NCBI GenBank assembly: GCA_965247385.1
Contig: CBDFHG010000002.1
Coordinates: forward strand, 372,001 to 436,000
Source of the DNA: Thermohalobaculum sp965247385
Lineage (GTDB): Bacteria; Pseudomonadota; Alphaproteobacteria; Rhodobacterales; Rhodobacteraceae
Reading direction: 5' to 3'
DNA length: 64,000 bases
Shown piece by piece: positions 16,338 to 25,627 of the stretch. Under the pieces are notes generated by a model. The model made no database searches. It was given only the letters and a program-made list of their open reading frames with translations, and was not told the DNA's origin. Position numbers and translations under genes: made by a program. Within the stretch, counting starts at the first letter, position 1; every line of letters begins with the position of its first letter.

Positions 16338-17352
16338 GTAGCCTCTCCCCTGTCAGTTCCGAATAACGTGCCTCGGCGGCACCGATGTCGATTTCCTCGG
16401 CGATACCCCGTTCCGCTTCGGCCCGGGTGGCGCGTTCGGCGGCGCGGCCCGAGAGCCGGGGCGTATGGGCGGCGACCTCGGCCATCTCGGCCATGTTCCC
16501 GTTGCAGTGCAGGATCAGGTCGCAACCGGCCGAGAGCGCGGCGATGGTCCGGCCGGCCATGGTTCCAGACAGAGCCTTCATCGAAAGATCATCGGTCATC
16601 AACAACCCGTCGAAACCGATCTCGTCGCGGATCGCCGCGATCACCGAGGGCGACATCGTCGCGCAGTGCTCCGGGTCGATCGCCTCGTAAACCACATGGG
16701 CGGTCATCCCCAGCGCCTCATGCGCCAGCGGCCGGAAGGCGGCGAAGTCCACCGTGTCCAGGGTCTCGCGCGCGGTGGTGACCCGTGGCACCTGGTGGTG
16801 GCTATCGACAGCGGCGCGGCCATGGCCTGGCAGGTGCTTGATCACCGGCAGAACGCCGCCTGAGTGCAAGCCTTCGCAAACCGCCCTGCCCCGGCGCGCA
16901 ACTGCTTGCGCTTCGTGGCCAAGCGCGCGCTCGCCGATGACGTCATGGGCGCCGGGCACCGGCACGTCGAGCAGCGGAACGCAGTCGACATCGATGCCGA
17001 TCGCCGCCAGTTCCCCGGCAATGATCCGGTAGCGAAGCCGCGTGGCCTCCAGCGCCCTTTCCTCATCGGCGCATCCATCAGCACCGGCAAACAGCCGCAT
17101 CACCGGCTGCCAGCGGCACCAATACGGCGGGCCGAGGCGGGCGACCCGGCCGCCCTCCTGGTCGATCAGCACAGGCACATCGCGGCGCGCCGCATCGCGC
17201 AGATCGACGGTCAGCCGCGCAAGCTGCGCCGGGCTTTCGACATTGCGGGCAAACAGGATGAATCCCCATGGGTCGCTCTCGGCAAAGAAGGCCCGCTCGA
17301 CAGCCAGAAGCTCGGGGCCCGCAACGCCGAATATGACTGCGCGCGCACCCAT
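16330..17352 (-). CDS. nagZ: Beta-N-acetylhexosaminidase NagZ
   Basis: A 340-residue glycoside hydrolase family 3 enzyme that removes GlcNAc from recycled anhydromuropeptides in the cytoplasm. The start ATG at 17352 shares its A with the stop of the SPOR gene; longer in-frame starts lie within that gene. Motifs: GFILFARNVESPAQL, VLIDQEGGRVARLGPP, the catalytic loop KHLPGHGRAAVDSHHQVPRV with the general acid/base His, and LLMTDDLSMKALSG with the nucleophile Asp. Part of a SPOR-nagZ-scpA-scpB unit. Confidence 0.95.
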   Translation of the reverse strand: MGARAVIFGVAGPELLAVERAFFAESDPWGFILFARNVESPAQLARLTVDLRDAARRDVPVLIDQEGGRVARLGPPYWCRWQPVMRLFAGADGCADEERALEATRLRYRIIAGELAAIGIDVDCVPLLDVPVPGAHDVIGERALGHEAQAVARRGRAVCEGLHSGGVLPVIKHLPGHGRAAVDSHHQVPRVTTARETLDTVDFAAFRPLAHEALGMTAHVVYEAIDPEHCATMSPSVIAAIRDEIGFDGLLMTDDLSMKALSGTMAGRTIAALSAGCDLILHCNGNMAEMAEVAAHTPRLSGRAAERATRAEAERGIAEEIDIGAAEARYSELTGERLHA

Positions 17353-18203
17353 CAGCCGTTCACCGCCACAAGGCAATCCTGCCCGCGCGCCTGAAGTGCC
17401 CGGCAGACGTTTCGCGCCTCGACCCGATCCTTGAATGGCCCCGCCCGCAACCGGAAGAAACGCCGCCCGCCCGAGATCGTGCTTTGCACCACCAGGGCAC
17501 GGCCGGACAGGATGTCCTCGTTGGCTTTGTAGATGCGGGCCCATTCGGATTTGGTGACAGCCCGATCCGGGAATGCGCCAAGCTGGATATGTACAGCGGA
17601 GGCGGCCGCGCGCGAAGCCAACTCGGCCTCCGCCGAGGCCGACTGCCGGTAAATTGCCATACGCTCGGACAGGTCGCCAGGCCGGGTCGGCGCCACCGGA
17701 CTGGCGTCCGGGGCCTGCTCGGTCGCATCGAGCGCCGATCCATCTACCTCTGCGGCATCCCCGGTTGCTGTGGCGGCAGTCAGGATCATCGCCTCGCCGG
17801 TCTCGTCGCCGGTGGTTGAAGCCGAGTCTGGGTCGGGTTCCTGCAGCGCCCCCATTGCCATATCTTCCTCGGCCGGGCGTTCAGTCGGTGGGGCGAAGGT
17901 GATCTCGGACGAGGCCGGCTCGTTGGCGCCCGCGTCATAGCTGGTGATGTCCTGATACGCGATCTCGACGCCGCCCGGATCGTCGGGCTGTACCTTGGCC
18001 GGATCCAGCGCGGCGCGGATAACCGGAACCGCGGAGGCATCGCGCTGACCCAGCCGGTAACCCCATAGCACCAGCCCAAAAATCAACACCAGCGCCAGCC
18101 CGGCACCAAGCCAGGTCGACATGCGCTCGCCAAAGCGCTGGCACCAACCTTGCTGGCCCTCCTCCGAGGTCACGTAGTAATCGTTTTCGAATTCGTCGCG
18201 CAT
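17352..18203 (-). CDS. SPOR-domain membrane protein
   Basis: A 283-residue bitopic protein: cytoplasmic N-terminus, one membrane helix at about residues 31-50 (WLGAGLALVLIFGLVLWGY), a long acidic Pro/Ala/Thr-rich periplasmic linker and a C-terminal SPOR domain (about 205-283) with VHIQLGAFPDRAVTKSEWAR and RRFFRLRAGPFKDRVEARNV. SPOR domains bind denuded septal peptidoglycan, so a role at the division site is likely. It overlaps nagZ by one base, linking it with peptidoglycan recycling. Confidence 0.9.
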   Translation of the reverse strand: MRDEFENDYYVTSEEGQQGWCQRFGERMSTWLGAGLALVLIFGLVLWGYRLGQRDASAVPVIRAALDPAKVQPDDPGGVEIAYQDITSYDAGANEPASSEITFAPPTERPAEEDMAMGALQEPDPDSASTTGDETGEAMILTAATATGDAAEVDGSALDATEQAPDASPVAPTRPGDLSERMAIYRQSASAEAELASRAAASAVHIQLGAFPDRAVTKSEWARIYKANEDILSGRALVVQSTISGGRRFFRLRAGPFKDRVEARNVCRALQARGQDCLVAVNG

Positions 18204-18278
18204 CCGGGTTCCGTGCCTGCCATCTACCCCGCATCTGGGGGTTAGTCCTGCTCAGACCCCATTATATGCAACTCTAGG

Positions 18279-20024
18279 TCACTTCATTATTTTCATAGGG
18301 GTCACGCCAAGAATACCAAGACCTGCCGAAATCACAACCTGAACTGCACGGGCAAGCGCCAGCCGCGCTTGACTGAGGCCAGGGTTATCGTCGCGGATCA
18401 CCCGCAATCCGGGTTCGTCCTGCCCGTGATTCCACCAGGAGTGGAATTCAGATGCCAAATCATAGAGATAGAAGGCCACCCGGTGCGGTTCGTGATGATG
18501 CGCCGCGGCCTCGACCAGGCGCGGGAATTCGGCCAGTTTGCGGATCAGGGCCAGTTCGGCCTCGTGCACCAGGCCGGAAAGCCCGGCAGAGGTCAGGGAC
18601 GAATCATCCGACGCCAACCCCGCTTCGCTTGCCCGGGCCATCAGCGAGCTGATCCGGGCATGGGCGTATTGCACATACCAGACCGGGTTGTCGCGGCTCT
18701 GCTCCAGCACCTTGACGAAGTCGAAATCCAGCGGCGCATCGTTTTTGCGGGTCAGCATGACGAAGCGGGTGACATCGGCTCCCACGTCATCCACCAGTTC
18801 GCGCAAGGTCACGAAGGTGCCGGCACGCTTCGACATCTTGAAGGGCTCACCGCCCTTGTAGAGCTTCACCAGTTGGCAGAGCTTGATATCCAGCGGCACC
18901 CGGTTCTCGCTGAGGGCCGCCACCGCTGCCTTCATGCGTTTGACATAACCGCCATGGTCGGTGCCCAGCACGTCGATCAGCAGGTCGAAACCGCGGTCGA
19001 TCTTGTCCTTGTGATAGGCGATGTCGGGGGCGAAATAGGTCCAAGCTCCGTCGGCCTTCTTGATCGGCCGGTCGACATCGTCGCCGTATTCGGTGGCCTT
19101 GAACAGGGTCTGGGGGCGCGGCTCCCAATCCTCGGGCATCCTGCCCTTGGGCGGCTCCAGCACGCCCTCGTAGATCAGGCCGCGGGCTTCCAGATCAGCC
19201 AACGCCGCCTCGATCTGGCCCGTGCCGTAGAGCGCCTTTTCCGAAGAAAACTTGTCCATGATCACGCCGAGCCCCTTCAGGTCGGCGCGGACCAGATCCA
19301 TCATCATACGGGAGGCGAAGTCGCGCACCTTGACCAGCCATGCGTCTTCGGGCTGCTCCAGCAAGGTATCGCCGAATTCCGCCTTCAGAGCCTCGCCGAC
19401 CGGGATCAGATAGTCGCCGGGATAGAGCCCCTCGGCGATCTCCGGGTTGAGGCCATGGGCCTCGCGGTAACGCTCATAGGCCGAGCGCGCCAGCACATCG
19501 ACCTGCGCGCCGCCGTCGTTGATGTAGTATTCGCGGGTGACATGGTAACCGGCGAAATCCAGCAGGCTGGCCAGGGCGTCGCCGAAGACAGCGCCCCGCG
19601 TGTGGCCCACATGCAGGGGGCCAGTGGGGTTGGCGGAGACGAACTCGACATTCACCTTCGCCCCGGCGCCCATCGCCGAGCGGCCAAACTTCGCGCCCTC
19701 GGCCAGAGCCACGCCGATGACGCCGCGCCACATGTCCGGCGACAGGCGCAGGTTGATGAACCCCGGGCCGGCGACGGTGACCTCGTCGATGCGGCTGTCC
19801 GCCTCCAACAATGGCACCAACTTCTCGGCCAGATCGCGCGGCTTCAGCCCGGCGGGCTTGGCCAGCACCATGGCGGCATTGGTCGCCATGTCGCCATGGT
19901 TGGCGTCGCGCGGCGGCTCGACGGTGACGTTGGCCGTGGCGGGTTCGCCGGGCAGCACACCCTCGGCGGCGAGGTGCGTTACCGCGTCCAGCACAACGGT
20001 CTTGATCTCGGCGAAGAGGTTCAT
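18279..20024 (-). CDS. argS: Arginyl-tRNA synthetase
   Basis: A 581-residue class I synthetase. The ATG at 20024 with TGGAG five bases upstream is preferred over a GTG one codon earlier. Motifs: VEPPRDANHGDMATNAAMVL in the N-terminal Add-1 domain, SANPTGPLHVGHTRGAVFGD with the HVGH signature, and FKMSKRAGTFVTL as the KMSKS equivalent. The C-terminal anticodon-binding domain ends LGILGVTPMKIMK. It follows dgt with a gap of 16 bases on the same strand. Confidence 0.97.
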   Translation of the reverse strand: MNLFAEIKTVVLDAVTHLAAEGVLPGEPATANVTVEPPRDANHGDMATNAAMVLAKPAGLKPRDLAEKLVPLLEADSRIDEVTVAGPGFINLRLSPDMWRGVIGVALAEGAKFGRSAMGAGAKVNVEFVSANPTGPLHVGHTRGAVFGDALASLLDFAGYHVTREYYINDGGAQVDVLARSAYERYREAHGLNPEIAEGLYPGDYLIPVGEALKAEFGDTLLEQPEDAWLVKVRDFASRMMMDLVRADLKGLGVIMDKFSSEKALYGTGQIEAALADLEARGLIYEGVLEPPKGRMPEDWEPRPQTLFKATEYGDDVDRPIKKADGAWTYFAPDIAYHKDKIDRGFDLLIDVLGTDHGGYVKRMKAAVAALSENRVPLDIKLCQLVKLYKGGEPFKMSKRAGTFVTLRELVDDVGADVTRFVMLTRKNDAPLDFDFVKVLEQSRDNPVWYVQYAHARISSLMARASEAGLASDDSSLTSAGLSGLVHEAELALIRKLAEFPRLVEAAAHHHEPHRVAFYLYDLASEFHSWWNHGQDEPGLRVIRDDNPGLSQARLALARAVQVVISAGLGILGVTPMKIMK

Positions 20025-20040
20025 CACGGCTCCAGGAATG

Positions 20041-21219
20041 TCATGCGCGGGCGGCGGGGTCGGTCAGGACCCGGTGTTCCTCCAGAGCGAAGCGGTCGGT
20101 CATGCCAGCGATATAGTCTGCAACGGTTCGGGCGCGCAACTCCTCCGAGTTCGCCTGCGCTGCCGCGTCGCCCCACTCGGCTGGCATCAGGCCAGGGTCG
20201 CTTAGGAAGATATCGAACAGATCGCGGACCACCCCGCTAGACTTGGCCCGCATCCGCCGGACCTTGTAGTGGCGGTACATGTGGCGGTACAGGAATGCCT
20301 TGATCACCTCGATATCCCCGGCCATGCGGCCGGAGAAGGTGATCACCGCCTCGTCCAACGCCTGCACCTCGGCCATCGAGGCCGGGGCAAGCGCTTCCAG
20401 CCGATGGCTGCTCTCGGCCAATACGTCGTCGACCATCAGGCCGAAGACGCGGCGCAGCGCCTCGTGGCGGCGGCGCAGCGCCTCCAATCCCGAATAGGCG
20501 GCATCGACCTCGGCGAAGCAGTCGCCGACGATGGGCAGCGCCATCGCCTCGTCCAGGCCGAACAGTCCGGCGCGCAGCCCGTCATGCAGGTCGTGGTTCA
20601 CATAGGCGATGTCGTCGGACAATGCCGCCACCTGCGCCTCGGCGCTGGCGTGGGTATGCAGCTCCAGGTCGTGGCGCGCCACGTATTCGGTAATGGCAAA
20701 GGGCAGTGACGCGGCGGGGGCGGGCAGCAGCGGGCCGTTATGCTTGGCGATGCCCTCGAGCGTCTCCCAGGTCAGGTTCAGCCCGTCGAACTCGGCGTAG
20801 TGGCGCTCCAGCCCGGTGACGATCTTCAGCGCCTGGGCGTTGTGGTCGAAGCCGCCATACTGGGCCATGCAGTCGGCCAACGCGTCCTCACCGGTATGGC
20901 CGAAAGGGGTGTGGCCGAGGTCATGGGCCAGGGCCACCGCCTCGGCCAGGTCCTCGTTCAGCCGCAGGGTGCGGGCGATGGTGCGGGCGATCTGGGCGAC
21001 CTCGATCGAGTGGGTCAGCCGGGTGCGGAAGTAATCACCCTCATGCTCGACAAAAACCTGGGTCTTGTGCTTCAAGCGGCGGAAGGCGGAAGAATGGATG
21101 ATCCGGTCGCGGTCACGCTGAAATGGTGATCGGTGGGCGCTCTCCTGCTCGGCATGGAGCCGTCCCCGGCAGGTATCGGACCGGGCGGCACAGGGTGCCA
21201 GTTGCGTCTCATCCATCAT
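20041..21219 (-). CDS. dgt: Deoxyguanosinetriphosphate triphosphohydrolase-like protein
   Basis: A 392-residue HD-domain dNTP triphosphohydrolase (the dgt type 2 / dGTPase-like family), which cleaves dNTP to nucleoside and triphosphate. Visible: DRDRIIHSSAFRRLKHKTQV, then RTRLTHSIEVAQIARTIART and the HD core VALAHDLGHTPFGHTGEDAL. Later ALSDDIAYVNHDLHDGLRAG supplies a further metal-site Asp. Start ATG at 21219 after AAGGGG. Upstream of argS on the same strand and divergent from erpA with 118 bases between. Confidence 0.93.
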   Translation of the reverse strand: MMDETQLAPCAARSDTCRGRLHAEQESAHRSPFQRDRDRIIHSSAFRRLKHKTQVFVEHEGDYFRTRLTHSIEVAQIARTIARTLRLNEDLAEAVALAHDLGHTPFGHTGEDALADCMAQYGGFDHNAQALKIVTGLERHYAEFDGLNLTWETLEGIAKHNGPLLPAPAASLPFAITEYVARHDLELHTHASAEAQVAALSDDIAYVNHDLHDGLRAGLFGLDEAMALPIVGDCFAEVDAAYSGLEALRRRHEALRRVFGLMVDDVLAESSHRLEALAPASMAEVQALDEAVITFSGRMAGDIEVIKAFLYRHMYRHYKVRRMRAKSSGVVRDLFDIFLSDPGLMPAEWGDAAAQANSEELRARTVADYIAGMTDRFALEEHRVLTDPAARA

Positions 21220-21337
21220 TTGCCCCTTGTCTGACTGCCCACCGGGGATACATTCTCATGTATGCCAGCCTGATGTTAGTCTATCAGGTGCGGCTTGTAG
21301 CTGATTCGCCGGTATTTCGACCCGGAGAGGACCACGT

Positions 21338-21670
21338 ATGGAACTGACGATCCCAGTCAAGGTAACCGACCGCACATTCGCGCGGCTGGCCGAGATTGCC
21401 GAGAGCGGCGCGCCCAAGGTGCTACGCGTCGCGGTGCTGGGCGGCGGCTGCTCGGGTTTCCAGTACGAGTTCCAGTTGGAGGATGCGGCGGCGGCGGACG
21501 ATCTGGTGATCGAACAGGACGGCCAGCGCGTGCTGGTCGACCCGGAATCGCTGCCGTTCCTGTCCGGCTCGGTCATTGACTTCAAGGACGAACTGATCGG
21601 CGCCCGTTTCGCCGTGGAAAACCCCAACGCCACCTCGACCTGCGGCTGCGGGACCAGTTTTTCGATCTGA
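21338..21670 (+). CDS. erpA: A-type iron-sulfur cluster carrier (ErpA/HesB family)
   Basis: A 110-residue A-type carrier that passes Fe-S clusters to apo-enzymes. The three conserved cysteines are present: Cys38 in GGGCSGFQYEF and Cys102/Cys104 in TSTCGCGTSFSI. Start ATG at 21338 follows CGGAGAGGACCACGT. Divergent from dgt as in other Rhodobacterales. ErpA rather than IscA/SufA is inferred from the location and length. Confidence 0.93.
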   Translation: MELTIPVKVTDRTFARLAEIAESGAPKVLRVAVLGGGCSGFQYEFQLEDAAAADDLVIEQDGQRVLVDPESLPFLSGSVIDFKDELIGARFAVENPNATSTCGCGTSFSI

Positions 21671-21788
21671 AGCGTCCCACCCAAGTTTGTCAGAATACTC
21701 CAAATTCCCTACACTAAAGGACGGAATCCGGATTCAACCGGGTATTTCCGGCTGAATCTGAACATCTGTCATGAAGGGGGAAAACCTG

Positions 21789-22641
21789 ATGACTGTTCGG
21801 AAAACAACAACCGCATTGGCAACCTTACTTGTTTCTGGCGCCAGTCCGGCCCATGCTGGCGCTGTTTCCGGCACATCCGCACCGCAAGGCAAGGGCATGG
21901 TCGAGAGCTATGCCGTGATCGAAGCGGGAGGCGTGCCGCAGGAGATCGGTATCGTCTTCTCCGCGGGTGCGCTGGATGGCTTGCCGCCGGCACCGAACCG
22001 TACCAGCCGCTGCGTCGACCTGGATGGCAATGGCCAGATCAACGCTACCGGCGAGTGCGACGGCGATTACCAGATCAACCCGCCCTTCCCGGCCGAGGTG
22101 ACGGCGCGCGAAGACATCTCGTTTCGATTTTGCCATGGTGAACTGGAACGCGGGCGGCCACCCGCCCGAGGTCTGATTGCTGCCGCGTTTCGACATCCAA
22201 TTCTATCAGGTTCCGAAATCCGCGATCGATGCCCTCGGCCTTGGCCCCTGCGGCATCTTTATCAACTGCGAGGACTTCGCCCGCGCCACCAAGCCAGTGC
22301 CGGCTAAATACGTCCACCCCGAGCATGTCAGCGTCGAAGCTACGGTCGGCCAGATGGGTAACCACCTGATCGATGTAAAGACGCCAGAGATGGGCGACCC
22401 GCCCGGGACCTTCAGCCATATCTGGATCTTCGGCGCCTATGACGGCCGGGTCATCTTTCACGAGACCATGGCGACGCTGGCTTTCCTGACTTCGGGCCAG
22501 AATTTCTGTGCGGACATCAAGCAGCCCGGGGCCTGGGCGCAGGCGAGCTACTACCCGACCCGCTATTGCTTCCGCAACGAAGCGCCTGGTGGCCAACTCA
22601 AGGTCTTCATGGAGGGATTCGTGCTACGCCCGGCCGGATAA
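21789..22641 (+). pseudogene. Secreted conserved protein, broken by a frameshift and a stop
   Basis: The start at 21789 follows AAGGGGG and gives a signal peptide (VRKTTTALATLLVSGASPAHA). The first 110 residues run to AREDIS, then one extra C near 22125 shifts the frame. In the other frame the text continues FAMVNWNAGGHPPEV, then an in-frame TGA (22174-22176), then LLPRFDIQFYQVPKSAIDAL to the end (FVLRPAG). Removing one base and replacing the TGA by a sense codon would restore a protein of about 283 residues. The NWNAGGHPPEV...LPHFD pattern suggests a periplasmic family of unknown function (possibly DUF5602-like). Alternatively these are assembly errors. Confidence 0.65.
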
Positions 22642-22720
22642 GGCGGGCACCAACCTTTTACCCAATTCACACCGCTTGCCCGGCCCTCTAGTGTCGCCCC
22701 ATCGATTCTCCGAGGGTGAG

Positions 22721-24787
22721 ATGCACGAGACAAAAGAACTTCTGAAATCCGTCTTCGGTTTCGAGACCTTCCGCCCCGGGCAGGAGGAGATCGTCTCCGC
22801 CCTCCTGTCGGGCCGCGACGTGCTGGCGATCATGCCGACGGGCGGCGGAAAATCGCTTTGCTACCAGCTCCCCGCATTGCGCAACGAAGGACTGACCGTG
22901 GTGATCTCGCCGCTGATTGCGCTGATGCGCGACCAGGTGTCGGTGCTGCGCGAGGCCGGGGTCGAGGCGGGCGCCCTGAATTCGGCCAACGACCCGTGGG
23001 AGAACGAGCAGGTGTTCGACGCGCTGGAGGGAGGGAAGTTGCGCTTGCTCTACATGGCGCCGGAACGGCTGGCCTCGGAGGCGACGATCGGCCTGCTGAG
23101 GCGCTCCGGCGTCACCCTGCTGGCGGTCGACGAGGCCCACTGCGTCAGCCAGTGGGGGCATGACTTTCGCCCCGATTATCTGCTGATCGGCAGTTTGCGC
23201 GAGGCGCTGGGCAATGTGCAGACCGCCGCCTTCACCGCCACGGCAGATGCCGAAACCCGCGACGACATCCAGGCGCGCCTGTTTGGCCAGGCCCCGGAAG
23301 TGTTCCTGCGCGGCTTCGACCGGCCAGAGCTTTACCTGGCTTTCGAGCCCAAGGCTTCGCCGCAATCGCGGATTCTCGATTTTGTCAAACGCCGCCCCGG
23401 TCAGGCCGGGATCATCTATTGCGGCTCGCGCCGCAAGACCGAGACCTATGCGGCGGCTCTTGCCTCCGCTGGAATTGATGCGCTGGCCTATCACGCCGGG
23501 CTGGACCCGGAGACCCGCAGCGACAGGCAGGACCGCTTCACCCGTGGCGATGGGGTGGTAATGGCGGCCACGGTGGCCTTCGGCATGGGGGTGGACAAAC
23601 CCGATGTGCGCTTCGTCATCCATGCCGACCTGCCGAAATCGATGGAGGCCTATTACCAGGAGGTCGGGCGCGCGGGCCGCGACGGGGCGCCCGCCGACAC
23701 CCTGACGCTGTTCGGCATCGACGACATCAAGCTTCGCCGCAAGCAGATCGACGAGGGCGACGCGCCCGCCGAGCGCAAGCGCGCCGACCACCAGCGGCTT
23801 AACGCGCTGCTGGCGCTGGCCGAGGCGCCCGGCTGCCGCCGCCAGACCCTGCTGACCTATTTCGGCGAGACCCGCGTCGAACCTTGCGGCAACTGCGACC
23901 TGTGCCGCGATCCGCCGGAGCGGTTCGACGGCACCGAGGCGGTGCAGAAGGCGCTGTCAGCGATGCTGCGCACCGGCGAGCGCTTCGGGGTCGAGCACTT
24001 GATCGCGGTGCTGCGTGGTGAGGCCAGCGAGCGGGTGCGCCAGCTTGGCCATGACGCGATCCGCACTTTTGGCGTCGGGGCCGAGTTCGACCGCATCCAG
24101 TGGCGTGCGATCTTCCGGCAGATGCTCTCGCTGCGCCTTGCCTCGGTGACCGAGATGGGCAGTTGGCAGGCCACCGAGACCGGACGGCAGGTGCTGCGCG
24201 GCGAGGAGACGGTAATGCTGCGCAAGGATGCCCTGACGCGGCGCGCCAGAGATCGCAAGGCGCCAAGAACCCGAGCGGTCGCCGGCATGGGACGCGAGGA
24301 CGAGGAGCTGTTCGAGTCGCTGCGGGCCAAACGTGGCGAACTGGCGCGGGCGCGCGGGGTGCCGGCCTATGTAATTTTCCCGGACGCAACCCTGATCGAC
24401 ATTGCGGTGCGCAAACCACAGACGCTAGACGATTTCGCCGAATGCCACGGGGTTGGCGCGAAGAAGCTGGAGAGCTTCGGCCAGGCCTTCCTCGAGATTG
24501 TCACTGCCAGCTCGGTCGTCCTGCCCCACCCGGCACGGCGCAAACTGGCGGGGGACGCCAATGGCGACCTCTTCGACGCCCTGGTCGAGGCCCAGGCGGG
24601 GCTGCTGGCCCATGGCGATACGGGTGCCGACCACTACCTCGCCTGTGCGCCCGCGACGCTGTCCAGGATTGCCGAGGCGCGGCCCCGCGACCTCGCCGGG
24701 CTTGAGCGAATTTCCGGCGTGGGCGCGTTGAAGGCCGAGCACTTCGGCGAGGCCTTCCTGGCCTGTATCCGGGCGGCGGAGGGGTGA
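22721..24787 (+). CDS. recQ: ATP-dependent DNA helicase RecQ
   Basis: A 688-residue RecQ. The start at 22721 (MHETKELLKSVFGFETFRPG) follows CGAGGGTGAG; a longer frame upstream belongs to noise in the preceding pseudogene. Helicase motifs: MPTGGGKSLCYQLP (Walker A), VDEAHCVSQWGHDFRPDY (DEAH), FTATAD, GIIYCGSRR, YHAGLD, GFGMGVDKPDVRFV-like motif VI region ending QEVGRAGRDG. The zinc site is VEPCGNCDLC. Two HRDC-like domains close the protein (LFESLRAKRGELARARGVPA and a second from LFDALVEAQAG). It resolves recombination intermediates. Confidence 0.96.
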   Translation: MHETKELLKSVFGFETFRPGQEEIVSALLSGRDVLAIMPTGGGKSLCYQLPALRNEGLTVVISPLIALMRDQVSVLREAGVEAGALNSANDPWENEQVFDALEGGKLRLLYMAPERLASEATIGLLRRSGVTLLAVDEAHCVSQWGHDFRPDYLLIGSLREALGNVQTAAFTATADAETRDDIQARLFGQAPEVFLRGFDRPELYLAFEPKASPQSRILDFVKRRPGQAGIIYCGSRRKTETYAAALASAGIDALAYHAGLDPETRSDRQDRFTRGDGVVMAATVAFGMGVDKPDVRFVIHADLPKSMEAYYQEVGRAGRDGAPADTLTLFGIDDIKLRRKQIDEGDAPAERKRADHQRLNALLALAEAPGCRRQTLLTYFGETRVEPCGNCDLCRDPPERFDGTEAVQKALSAMLRTGERFGVEHLIAVLRGEASERVRQLGHDAIRTFGVGAEFDRIQWRAIFRQMLSLRLASVTEMGSWQATETGRQVLRGEETVMLRKDALTRRARDRKAPRTRAVAGMGREDEELFESLRAKRGELARARGVPAYVIFPDATLIDIAVRKPQTLDDFAECHGVGAKKLESFGQAFLEIVTASSVVLPHPARRKLAGDANGDLFDALVEAQAGLLAHGDTGADHYLACAPATLSRIAEARPRDLAGLERISGVGALKAEHFGEAFLACIRAAEG

Positions 24788-24844
24788 GTTGCACCTGACG
24801 TTCCGAAACTTGTAGGCTCAACCCTCCTGCTGCGGAGATCCCCA

Positions 24845-25627
24845 ATGAAGATCGCTAGTTTCAACATCAACGGCATCAAGGCGCGCTTGCCTGCGTTGTT
24901 GGAGTGGTTGGCCGAGGCGCAGCCGGATGTGGTGCTGTTGCAGGAGATCAAGTCGGTCGACGAAGGCTTCCCGCGGATGGAGATCGAGGAACTGGGTTAC
25001 AACATCGAGACCCATGGCCAGAAGGGTTTCAACGGCGTCGCCGTCCTGTCGAAGCACCCTATCGAGGACGTGGTTCGCGGCCTGCCGGGTGACGACAGCG
25101 ACGAGCAGGCGCGGTGGATCGAGGCGACGATCATGGGCGAGAACGATGCGGCCCGGGTCTGCGGATTGTATCTGCCCAATGGCAACCCGGTGCCGGGTCC
25201 GAAATACGACTACAAGCTGGCCTGGATGGAACGGTTGGAGGTTCGCGCCAGAGAGCTGATCGTGTCCGAAGAAATCGCCCTGATGGCCGGGGATTACAAC
25301 GTAATCCAGCAGCCGCGCGATGCCGAGAACCCGAATAAATGGGTGGACGACGCCCTGTTCCTGCCCGAGACCCGTGCCGCCTGGCGCCGGATCGTCAATC
25401 TGGGCTTCTCGGATGCTGTCCGCGAGACCACCCAGACCAACCAGATCTACAGTTTCTGGGACTACCAGCGCGGCGCATGGGAGCGCAATGACGGCATCCT
25501 CATCGACCATTTCCTGCTGACCTCGCAGGCCGCCGATCGATTGACTGCCGCGGGTATCGACAGCACCGTGCGCGGGCACGGGAAACCTTCGGATCACGTA
25601 CCCGTCTGGGTTACGCTGGATATCTGA
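24845..25627 (+). CDS. xth: Exodeoxyribonuclease III
   Basis: A 260-residue AP endonuclease/3'-5' exonuclease of the ExoA/Xth family for base-excision repair. Motifs: MKIASFNINGIKARLPALLE, the metal Glu in VVLLQEIKS, GFNGVAVLSK, LMAGDYNVI-type block, INQIYSFWDY-like segment and the catalytic end KPSDHVPVWVTLDI. ATG at 24845, 57 bases after recQ, same strand; both repair genes may be co-transcribed. Its last 34 bases overlap the end of the convergent lipoprotein gene. Confidence 0.95.
   Translation: MKIASFNINGIKARLPALLEWLAEAQPDVVLLQEIKSVDEGFPRMEIEELGYNIETHGQKGFNGVAVLSKHPIEDVVRGLPGDDSDEQARWIEATIMGENDAARVCGLYLPNGNPVPGPKYDYKLAWMERLEVRARELIVSEEIALMAGDYNVIQQPRDAENPNKWVDDALFLPETRAAWRRIVNLGFSDAVRETTQTNQIYSFWDYQRGAWERNDGILIDHFLLTSQAADRLTAAGIDSTVRGHGKPSDHVPVWVTLDI

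Noticed and set aside
18369..20240. 623-residue open frame on the plus strand opposite argS and dgt
   Set aside because: Antisense shadow of two well-identified genes; no ribosome-binding site or family motif.
22508..22720. Longer start for recQ
   Set aside because: The added 71 residues are Arg/Ser/Pro-rich text from the preceding pseudogene; the ATG at 22721 has a ribosome-binding site and fits the family.
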